6,965 nt of DNA from CAYMLL01 sp964390645 (GTDB lineage: Bacteria > Planctomycetota > UBA8108). Within the stretch, counting starts at the first letter, position 1. The number at the start of each line of letters is the position of its first letter. A program made the translations under genes and the position numbers. The stretch is taken from NCBI GenBank assembly GCA_964390645.1, contig CAYMLL010000353.1, forward strand, positions 1 through 6,965, written 5' to 3'. This document shows positions 1 through 6,150 of the stretch, one piece after another. Below the pieces are notes generated by a model, which saw only the letters and a list, made by a program, of their open reading frames with translations, did not search any database and was not told the DNA's origin.

Positions 1-862
1 TCTTCGCGATATGGCGCCCCATGTACGCAGCGCTGCGATCCACCTTGCTGGGATCCTTGCCGGAGAACGCGCCCCCGCCGTGACGACCCCGCCCACCGTA
101 AGTGTCCGCGATCACCTTGCGGCCGGTCAGGCCGGTGTCGCCGTGCGGACCACCGATGACGAAGCGCCCCGTCGGATTGATGTGAAACTTGGTCTCGTCG
201 TCGATCATCTCCGGAGGCACCACCTTGCGGATAACGCGCTCGATCAACTCACGCTCGATCGTCGCGTGGTCCACCTCCGGTGTGTGCTGTGTCGAGATCA
301 CGATCGTATCGACGCGCACGGGCTTGTGACCCTCGTACTCGACCGTCACCTGCGACTTCCCATCGGGCCGCAGGAAGTGGATCTCGCCAGTGCTGCGAAA
401 ACGGGCGAGCTCCTCCACGAGCCTCCGCGACAGCGAGATCGGCAGAGGCATGAGCTCCGGCGTTTCGTCGCAGGCGAAGCCGAACATCATCCCCTGATCC
501 CCGGCGCCCATCTCCGAGTGAAGACCCTGCCCCTCGGTGACGCCGACCGAGATATCCTCGGACTGCGCCTGGATCGCGTTGACGACCGAGCAGGTCTCGA
601 AGTCGAAGCCCATCGACGCGTCCGAGTAGCCGATCTCCTGAATCGTCTGGCGCACGATCACCGGAATGTCGACGTAGCAGGTCGTCGTGATCTCACCAGC
701 GACGAAGACGAGCCCTGTCGTCACCAGCGTCTCACATGCGACGCGGCCGTTGGGATCGTCGGCGAGGATCGCGTCCAGGATCGCGTCGGAGACCTGGTCG
801 GCGACCTTGTCAGGGTGCCCCATCGTCACGGATTCCGAAGTGAAAAGCGTCCGTTCAGGCAT
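1..862 (-). CDS. metK: S-adenosylmethionine synthetase (methionine adenosyltransferase), 3' end beyond window
   Basis: Cytosolic enzyme that makes S-adenosylmethionine, the main methyl donor, from ATP and methionine. The frame reads from ATG at 862 to the left edge without a stop: 287 codons of the roughly 390 usual for the family, so about 100 C-terminal residues are missing. Seen motifs: FTSESVTMGHPDK near the N terminus (His16 and Asp18 match the E. coli active-site His14 and Asp16), signature GAGDQG at 119-124, RPDGKSQV with Lys169, NPTGRFVIGGP at 229-239, GLTGRK with Arg248-Lys249, and the glycine-rich GGGAFSGKD at 262-270. The usual SEGHPDK here reads TMGHPDK. The start is supported by the family's N-terminal length and by AAGAAGGGA seven bases upstream. 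The gene follows waaA on the same strand after a 162 bp gap that may hold a leader. Family identity is certain; only the 3' end is unseen. Confidence 0.97.
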   Translation of the reverse strand, partial: MPERTLFTSESVTMGHPDKVADQVSDAILDAILADDPNGRVACETLVTTGLVFVAGEITTTCYVDIPVIVRQTIQEIGYSDASMGFDFETCSVVNAIQAQSEDISVGVTEGQGLHSEMGAGDQGMMFGFACDETPELMPLPISLSRRLVEELARFRSTGEIHFLRPDGKSQVTVEYEGHKPVRVDTIVISTQHTPEVDHATIERELIERVIRKVVPPEMIDDETKFHINPTGRFVIGGPHGDTGLTGRKVIADTYGGRGRHGGGAFSGKDPSKVDRSAAYMGRHIAK

Positions 863-869
863 TCCTCGG

Positions 870-878
870 TCCCTTCTT
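870..878 (-). promoter_or_regulatory. Ribosome binding site of metK
   Basis: On the minus strand AAGAAGGGA ends seven bases before the metK ATG at 862. This is the clearest Shine-Dalgarno-like sequence in front of any gene in the window and supports the chosen start. A second purine run, GAGGA, abuts the ATG and is too close to serve. Confidence 0.5.
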
Positions 879-906
879 CTCGTCGAAAGTTTGGACTCTG
901 TTCGTA

Positions 907-987
907 CCCGGAAGGCCGGGAGCATGAGTGATCCGAACGCAGAGCACGGCCTCTCGGACCCGGGCCAGCAGCTCCTCGAGCACCGGG
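907..987 (-). other. GC-rich stem-loops in the waaA-metK gap (possible metK leader structure)
   Basis: The 162 bp gap 863-1024 has no recognisable gene. It contains three possible helices: CCCGG/CCGGG (907-911 with 916-920, 4-base loop); a 7-bp helix with one G-U pair (930-936 with 954-960) enclosing a small GAG/CTC hairpin (942-944 with 951-953); and CCCGG/CCGGG (959-963 with 983-987) enclosing GCTC/GAGC (971-974 with 978-981). The second and third share bases 959-960, and CCCGG and CCGGG segments could swap partners. None is followed by a T run on the minus strand, so an intrinsic terminator is not supported. I do not recognise a known SAM-binding riboswitch class. In GC-rich DNA such stems also arise by chance, so function is speculative. 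Confidence 0.25.
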
Positions 988-1024
988 AGATCCCACAGGA
1001 ACGACCGACCACCGCCGGATTCTA

Positions 1025-2359
1025 TCAATTCGTCTCTTCTATGCAAAGGTGGATCCGCCACACCCAGTCGACGTGCCGGGTGATCGCCGCGCGCAGCCCG
1101 GTCGACGCTTCACTCGCACGTTCGCCGACGAGACGACGCTCTTCCGGGTCGTCGATCCAAGTGCCAAGGCAGGGCCCGAGCCCGCTCGCGTCGTCGAGCT
1201 GTCGGGCAGCCCCCGCGTCGAGCAGAATGCGCGCCTCGTCGAGAAAGTTCGCGGTGTGCGGCCCGAAGCACGTCGCCTTGCCGAGGCGCGCCGGCTCGAG
1301 CACGTTGTGCCCGCCATGCGGGATGAAGCTGCCACCGACGACGACGAGATCGGCAAGCGCGTAGATCCTCTCGAGCTCACCGACGGTGTCGATGAGCAGG
1401 ATCTCATCGTCGAGCTTCCACGATCCGCCATCGGTTGCGGACCACTCGCTCCAGCGGACGATCGACCGATCCGCCCCCCAGCCGTCGCTTGCTCCGGCGA
1501 CGAGTCGCTCCACATGTCGCGGCGCCAGAACCAGACGCAGCCTCGGCTCCCTCTCCCTGAGCTCCGACAGGACGCTGCACAGCAGGATCTCCTCGCCCGG
1601 ATGCGTGCTGCCACCGACGAGGATGAGAAAGCCGCCGTCGGTCGGCCAGCCAAGCCGCTCGCGAAGCTCGATGGCCTCTTCGGGCCGGACGGAGGCGGAA
1701 CGTCCGTGCTTGAGGTTCCCCAGAACCGAGAGACGCTCCCCGGAAACGCCGAGGCGCCGGAAGCGAGCCGCGTACTCATCGTTCTGCACCGCATAACTCT
1801 CGACAAGCGAGAAGAGCCAGCGTCCGAAGCAGCCCGTACGCTCGTACCGACGACACGAGCGTTCCGTCAGACGGCCGTTGACCACCAGCGCCGGCACGCC
1901 GAGTCGCCGAGCGACCAGGAGGAGGTTCGGCCACAGCTCGAGCTCGACCAGAAGCACGAGATCCGGACGACGCCGGTGGTAGGCCCGCGTGACGCAGGAC
2001 GAGAGGTCCACCGGTGCGTAGTGCACAGTCCGACCGGGGAAACGCTTGCAGGCGACGTCGAACCCGGTATAGGTCGAGACGGAGATCGAGATGTCGTGAC
2101 CCTCGAAGCGATCGACGAGCGCCTCGACGAGCGGCACGCAGGTCTGAACCTCCCCGACGGAGACAGCGTGGACCCAGATCGATGGCGCGTCGCCCCCGCG
2201 AACCGGCACGAAGCCGAGCTTCTGCAAGAACCCTCGACGGTACTTCGGACGAGTGAATCCACGCGAGCCGATGAGGTACACGAGCAGGATCAGCGGAGAT
2301 GCGATCAGATAGAGCAGATCGACACCGAGACTCTGAATTGCCGCCTTCATTCGCGTCAT
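1025..2359 (-). CDS. waaA: 3-deoxy-D-manno-octulosonic acid (Kdo) transferase
   Basis: Inner-membrane glycosyltransferase (GT30 family, also called kdtA) that transfers Kdo from CMP-Kdo to the lipid A precursor, the first step of LPS core assembly. The product is 444 residues, within the family's usual 420-440 or slightly over. An N-terminal hydrophobic segment, about residues 13-31, fits the single membrane anchor. The N-terminal domain has HAVSVGE at 64-70, whose Glu70 aligns with the catalytic base described for Aquifex WaaA, then ELELWPNL at 139-146 and VVNGRL at 159-164. The C-terminal nucleotide-sugar domain has GGSTHPGEE at 249-257, LAPRH at 278-282, and the conserved GGSF..HGGHNVLEPA at 342-357. 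It lies 19 bp after secA with no good Shine-Dalgarno sequence, so it is probably translated by ribosomes coming off secA. A second ATG three codons later (2350) is an alternative start. Whether it adds one or two Kdo residues cannot be read from sequence. Confidence 0.95.
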   Translation of the reverse strand: MTRMKAAIQSLGVDLLYLIASPLILLVYLIGSRGFTRPKYRRGFLQKLGFVPVRGGDAPSIWVHAVSVGEVQTCVPLVEALVDRFEGHDISISVSTYTGFDVACKRFPGRTVHYAPVDLSSCVTRAYHRRRPDLVLLVELELWPNLLLVARRLGVPALVVNGRLTERSCRRYERTGCFGRWLFSLVESYAVQNDEYAARFRRLGVSGERLSVLGNLKHGRSASVRPEEAIELRERLGWPTDGGFLILVGGSTHPGEEILLCSVLSELREREPRLRLVLAPRHVERLVAGASDGWGADRSIVRWSEWSATDGGSWKLDDEILLIDTVGELERIYALADLVVVGGSFIPHGGHNVLEPARLGKATCFGPHTANFLDEARILLDAGAARQLDDASGLGPCLGTWIDDPEERRLVGERASEASTGLRAAITRHVDWVWRIHLCIEETN

Positions 2360-2378
2360 GAGCGGCCGGGAGCCCGAG

Positions 2379-5042
2379 CTACGATCCCAGGCCGCAGCAT
2401 CGCTTGAACTTCTTCCCGCTTCCGCAGGTGCAAGGGTCGTTGCGACCCACCTTCGGCTGCTTACGCACGAACGGCTTCACGGGCCCCGACTGCTGCGGCT
2501 TGCTAGCCTGCTCCATCTCGGAGGTCGGCTGTTCGCCGGGATTCAGCTGCGAATGCTGGAACTCGGCATCATCAAGCCCGCTCTCCGACTCGAGCTGCTT
2601 CTCGTCCTCCTCCTCGACTCGGACACGGAGGATCAGCTGTGTGACCGAGGTTCGGAAGTTGTCCAGCATCTCGCTGAACATCTCGTAACCCTCACGCTTG
2701 TACGCGATCTTCGGGTCCTGCTGAGCATAACCTCGCAGCCCGATACCGTGACGCAGCTGATCCATCGCATAGAGATGGTCCTTCCACTTCTCGTCCAGCT
2801 CGACGAGGAGAATGAACCGTTCCGCGCGGTGCATGTTCTGCTGCCCCACGGCCTCCCCTCGTGCCCTGTAGGCTGCATCGAAGGCGTCCAGAATGCTCCC
2901 CGTGAAGAGATCTGCGCGGCGCGACAGGTCGCTCTGCCCTCGGGCCTCGTCTGGATCGAGGCGGATACCGTATCCTTCCTGAAGCCACCGCACGAGCTCC
3001 ACGATCGGATCGTATGCCTCGATCACCTCGCCGTCGACCTCGACGCTCCTCTCGGTCCGCTCCTGCGAAAGGAAGTGCTGGACGCGCTCGGCGACGATCT
3101 GCTCCATCATCTCGCGGATCATCCCCGAGAGGTCGCCGCCCTCGAGAATGGACTGACGCTGATCGTAGACGAGCGTCCGCTGCTCGTTCATCACGCCGTC
3201 GTACTCGAGCAGGTTCTTGCGTATATCGAAGTGGTAGGCCTCGACCTTCTTCTGCGCTCGCTCGATCGATTTCGTGACCCTGGGATGGGAGATCTCCTCG
3301 CCCTCCTTCATGCCGAGGCGCTTGAGAATGGAGCCGACCCTCTCACCGGCGAAGCGTCGCATGAGATCGTCCTCGAGCGACAGGAAAAAGACCGATGACC
3401 CCGGGTCCCCCTGACGCGCGCACCGTCCCCGCAGCTGGTTGTCGACGCGACGTGCCTCGTGTCGTTCCGTGCCCACGACGTGCAGCCCCCCGGCGTCGAC
3501 GATACCGGCTCCGAGGATGATATCCGTGCCCCGTCCTGCCATGTTGGTCGAGATCGTCACTCGACCGGGTTCCCCGGCCTTGGCGACGATCTCCGCTTCC
3601 GACTCGTGGTGCTTGGCGTTGAGAACGTGGTGCTTGACCCCTCGACGCTTGAGCATGCCGCTCAACAGCTCGGACTTCTCGACCGACGTCGTGCCGACGA
3701 GAATCGGTCGTCCCTTCTTGTTCACCTCGACGAGCTCGTCCGCGATCGCGTGGTACTTCTCACGGGCGGTGCGGTAGACGACGTCCGGATCGTCGCGGCG
3801 CTGACAGGGCTTGTTCGTGGGGACGGAGACGACGTCGAGTCCGTAGATGCGATCGAGCTCGACCGCCTCGGTCATCGCGGTTCCGGTCATGCCGGAGAGC
3901 TTCTCGTAGAGCTTGAAGTAGTTCTGCAAGGTGATCGTCGCAAGTGTCTGGTTCTCCTTGCGGATGGTCAGCCCTTCCTTCGCCTCCACCGCCTGATGAA
4001 GTCCTTCGCTCCACGTTCGACCCTCGAGCGCGCGACCTGTGAACTCATCGATGATCTTCACTTCGCCACTGTCGACGAGGTAGTGCACGTCCTTCTGGAA
4101 CGTGTGTTGCGCGCGCAGCGACTGCTCGAGCAGGTGAGGCCACTCCATGTCCTTGCCGACGTAGAAGCTCCGCACACCGACGAGCCTCTGGGCCTCCTCG
4201 ATGCCCGCCTCGGTGAAGACAATCGAACGTTCCTTCTCCTTGACCTCGAAGTGCTGTCCCTTTTTCAGACGCTTCGCGACACGACTGGCCACGAGGTACT
4301 TGTCGGTCGACTTCTCCGCCGGCCCCGAGATGATCAACGGCGTCCTCGCCTCGTCGATCAAAATGCTGTCGACTTCATCGACGATGGCGAAGAACCGTCC
4401 TCTTCCCTGCACCTGATCCTCCAGGCGCAGCTTCATGTGGTCGCGCAGGTAGTCGAATCCGAACTCGTTGTTGGTTCCGTAAGTGATGTCACACTTGTAA
4501 TGTGCGTGGCGCTCGTCGGGATGCATGTCACCCTGAATCGCGCCCGAAGTCATCCCCAGCGACTCGAAGAGCGGAGCCATCCAGTCGCGGTCACGTTGCG
4601 CGAGGTAGTCGTTGACGGTGACGATGTGAACACCACGGCCGACCAGGGCGTTGAGATACGTCGGCAGCGTCGCGACAAGGGTCTTTCCCTCACCCGTCGA
4701 CATCTCCGCGATCCTCCCCTGGTGCAGGCAGATGCCCCCGAGAACCTGCACATCGAAGTGACGCATCGGCACGCCACCCGCAGTACGCAGCGTACGAAAT
4801 GACATCTCCCGGCAGACCGCGAAGGCCTCCGGCATCAGATCATCGAGCGTCGCTCCATCGGCGAGACGATTGCGAAACTCCTCGGTCTTCCTCGACAGCT
4901 GCTCGTCCGAGAGCGCCTTGACGGCCGAGTCGTGAGAGTTCACCTGTTCGACAAGCGGCCGCAGCTCCTTGACGAACCGGTCGTTGCGTGAGCCGAAGAC
5001 CTTGACCAGCAGTCGCTGGACGCCGGTAACTGGATTGATCAT
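2379..5042 (-). CDS. secA: Preprotein translocase ATPase SecA
   Basis: Motor ATPase that drives unfolded preproteins through the SecYEG channel, working at the inner face of the cytoplasmic membrane. The product is a full-length 887 residues (E. coli 901). Nucleotide-binding domain 1 has Walker A MSTGEGKT at 114-121, NEFGFDYLRD at 192-201 and Walker B DEVDSILIDEARTPL at 222-236. The preprotein cross-linking domain follows, then EKLSGMTGTA at 380-389. Domain 2 has NMAGRGTD at 500-507, GGLHVVGTERH at 518-528 and QLRGRCARQGD at 536-546. The C-terminal scaffold carries FDIRKNLLEYDGVMNEQR at 605-622 and WKDHLYAMDQLR at 753-764. A Gln/Glu-rich linker, about 811-868, leads to a zinc-binding tail CxCx8CC (Cys871, 873, 882, 883), which in the family contacts SecB or ribosomes. 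Motif VI has Cys-Ala where Ser-Gly or Ala-Gly is usual. The ATG overlaps the pyrD stop (ATGA) and has no strong Shine-Dalgarno sequence, suggesting translational coupling. No SecM-like arrest gene precedes it. Confidence 0.99.
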   Translation of the reverse strand: MINPVTGVQRLLVKVFGSRNDRFVKELRPLVEQVNSHDSAVKALSDEQLSRKTEEFRNRLADGATLDDLMPEAFAVCREMSFRTLRTAGGVPMRHFDVQVLGGICLHQGRIAEMSTGEGKTLVATLPTYLNALVGRGVHIVTVNDYLAQRDRDWMAPLFESLGMTSGAIQGDMHPDERHAHYKCDITYGTNNEFGFDYLRDHMKLRLEDQVQGRGRFFAIVDEVDSILIDEARTPLIISGPAEKSTDKYLVASRVAKRLKKGQHFEVKEKERSIVFTEAGIEEAQRLVGVRSFYVGKDMEWPHLLEQSLRAQHTFQKDVHYLVDSGEVKIIDEFTGRALEGRTWSEGLHQAVEAKEGLTIRKENQTLATITLQNYFKLYEKLSGMTGTAMTEAVELDRIYGLDVVSVPTNKPCQRRDDPDVVYRTAREKYHAIADELVEVNKKGRPILVGTTSVEKSELLSGMLKRRGVKHHVLNAKHHESEAEIVAKAGEPGRVTISTNMAGRGTDIILGAGIVDAGGLHVVGTERHEARRVDNQLRGRCARQGDPGSSVFFLSLEDDLMRRFAGERVGSILKRLGMKEGEEISHPRVTKSIERAQKKVEAYHFDIRKNLLEYDGVMNEQRTLVYDQRQSILEGGDLSGMIREMMEQIVAERVQHFLSQERTERSVEVDGEVIEAYDPIVELVRWLQEGYGIRLDPDEARGQSDLSRRADLFTGSILDAFDAAYRARGEAVGQQNMHRAERFILLVELDEKWKDHLYAMDQLRHGIGLRGYAQQDPKIAYKREGYEMFSEMLDNFRTSVTQLILRVRVEEEDEKQLESESGLDDAEFQHSQLNPGEQPTSEMEQASKPQQSGPVKPFVRKQPKVGRNDPCTCGSGKKFKRCCGLGS

Positions 5043-6019
5043 GTGCCGTTCTGCGAAGTTGGGGGCCTATCTGCGGAGATTCCCTGAACAGTGATCGCCT
5101 CGCGCTCGTTCTCGAGCGTACCGACCAGATCTCGAATCCCGGAGATACCGAGTTCATCGACTGCGTTAGCCAGGCCGTCAAGGAACACGAGAACCACTCC
5201 CGGCCGGACGAACAGCACCGATCCGACCTGTACTGCCGAGCCCCCCGAGACAAGGAACTCGAGCACGTCGTCCGTGTTCATGATGCCGCCGATGCCGACG
5301 ACAGGGATCTTGCACGCGCGGGCCACGAGCCAGACGAGCCGCAACGCCAGCGGCCGGATTGCCGGACCCGAGAGTCCGCCCGTGACGCCTGCGAGCCGTG
5401 GTCGCCGCCGACGCCAGTCGACAGCCATTCCGACGTAGGTGTTGATGAGCGACAACGAGTCTGCCCCTCCTGCCTCGGCGGCCTGTGCGATCGGCACGAT
5501 GTCGGTAACGTTGGGCGTCAGCTTGGCGATGATCGGCCCGCTGAACCGCTCTCGCACCGCTGCGACGAGGGTCTCCGTCGCTCGCGGCTCGATGCCGAAC
5601 TCCATGCCGCCCGCAGCGCAGTTCGGACACGAGATGTTGAGCTCCAGAGCGTCGACACCCTCCTCGTCCCCCAGACGTTCCGCCATGGAGGCGTACTCGT
5701 CGATCGTCTCGCCGACGAGATTGACCACCACCGCGGTATCGAAGCGGCGCATTCTCGGCAGGTACTCCGCGATGAAGGCCTCGACACCGGGGTTCTGCAG
5801 CCCGATCGAGTTGAGCATGCCTGCGGGAGTTTCCCAGGTGCGCGGCGTCGGATTGCCACGCCGGGGCTCGACGGAGATGCTCTTTCCGACGATGCCGCCG
5901 TACGCCGACGGATCGACGAAGGTCGCGATCTCCTCTCCGTAACCGAAGGTGCCCGACGCGCTCAGCAGCGGGTTCTTCAGCTCCAGGGGCCCGAGCGATG
6001 TCTGAAGACGTTGATCCAT
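5039..6019 (-). CDS. pyrD: Dihydroorotate dehydrogenase, class 1B catalytic subunit
   Basis: FMN enzyme of pyrimidine synthesis that oxidises dihydroorotate to orotate in the cytosol. From ATG at 6019 it has 326 residues. Seen: SASGTFGYG at 20-28, GKSIS at 45-49, NSIGLQNPG at 70-78, NISCPN at 128-133 with the catalytic base Cys131 (a Ser in class 2), AKLTPN at 165-170, VVGIGGI at 240-246 and GGSAVQVGS at 259-267 for the FMN phosphate. The GGMEFG after the Cys loop favours class 1B over 1A. Class 1B normally works with PyrK, which passes electrons to NAD; no pyrK lies beside it here. The frame stays open to an ATG at 6097, but that extension is hydrophobic then Arg-rich, lacks family similarity and contains the likely promoter, so I reject it. 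GTG at 6034 is another possible start. The stop overlaps the secA start by 4 bp. Confidence 0.95.
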   Translation of the reverse strand: MDQRLQTSLGPLELKNPLLSASGTFGYGEEIATFVDPSAYGGIVGKSISVEPRRGNPTPRTWETPAGMLNSIGLQNPGVEAFIAEYLPRMRRFDTAVVVNLVGETIDEYASMAERLGDEEGVDALELNISCPNCAAGGMEFGIEPRATETLVAAVRERFSGPIIAKLTPNVTDIVPIAQAAEAGGADSLSLINTYVGMAVDWRRRRPRLAGVTGGLSGPAIRPLALRLVWLVARACKIPVVGIGGIMNTDDVLEFLVSGGSAVQVGSVLFVRPGVVLVFLDGLANAVDELGISGIRDLVGTLENEREAITVQGISADRPPTSQNGT

Positions 6020-6068
6020 CGCGAGTTCCACGCTTCGACGGGCAGCTCCCAGAGCCGCCAGGAGGAGG

Positions 6069-6074
6069 ATTATA
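6069..6074 (-). promoter_or_regulatory. -10 element of a probable promoter for pyrD-secA-waaA
   Basis: The minus strand has a perfect TATAAT here, striking in such GC-rich DNA. The best -35 at a 17-bp spacing (GTGTGC, 6092-6097) is poor, so an activator or a tolerant sigma factor may be involved. Transcription would begin near 6062, leaving a leader of about 43 bases before the ATG at 6019. This fits the short pyrD start and contradicts the upstream ATG at 6097. The call rests on the -10 match and its location in a divergent gap. Confidence 0.5.
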
Positions 6075-6076
6075 AC
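6071..6076 (+). promoter_or_regulatory. Possible -10 element for xerD, overlapping the opposing -10
   Basis: TATAAC on the plus strand matches the -10 consensus at five of six bases and shares the palindrome TTATAA (6070-6075) with the opposing TATAAT. No good -35 is seen at 16-18 bp. Transcription would start near 6083, about 68 bases before the xerD ATG. It is the only AT-rich hexamer between the two genes, but it may simply be the reverse face of the pyrD promoter. Confidence 0.3.
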
Positions 6077-6150
6077 GCTCGATCCGCTGCCGCACACCCC
6101 CCCGACGACCTCCTCTCGACAGACGAGCCAGACGGGCGCAGAATGAGCCC

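Noticed and set aside
907..920. CCCGG-loop-CCGGG hairpin as a terminator of waaA
   Set aside because: The stem is only 5 bp, lies over 100 bases after the waaA stop, and has no T run on the minus strand.
11..931. 306-codon plus-strand open frame antisense to metK
   Set aside because: The opposite strand encodes an unmistakable MetK. The antisense product has no recognisable motif and is explained by GC-rich third positions.
855..1061. 68-codon minus-strand frame spanning the waaA-metK gap
   Set aside because: It starts inside waaA, ends inside metK, lacks a ribosome binding site and has no recognisable motif. A small real gene cannot be fully excluded, but a chance frame is more likely.
1049..2407. 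452-codon plus-strand open frame antisense to waaA
   Set aside because: It mirrors the waaA codons and is rich in Arg, Glu and Asp with no family features; it exists because WaaA codons avoid reverse-strand stops.
2358..4802. Two long plus-strand open frames (346 and 447 codons) antisense to secA
   Set aside because: SecA is certain along the whole stretch by its ordered motifs. The antisense frames overlap each other and have no start signals or similarity.
6060..6068. AGGAGGAGG, a perfect Shine-Dalgarno-like run on the plus strand
   Set aside because: No start codon follows within ribosome reach; the next plus-strand ATG is at 6143. It lies on the wrong strand for pyrD.
6020..6097. 26-residue N-terminal extension of PyrD with a hydrophobic stretch, resembling a signal peptide
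   Set aside because: Class 1B PyrD is cytosolic and starts near residue 27 of this frame. The extension would contain the TATAAT promoter element and is not family-like.
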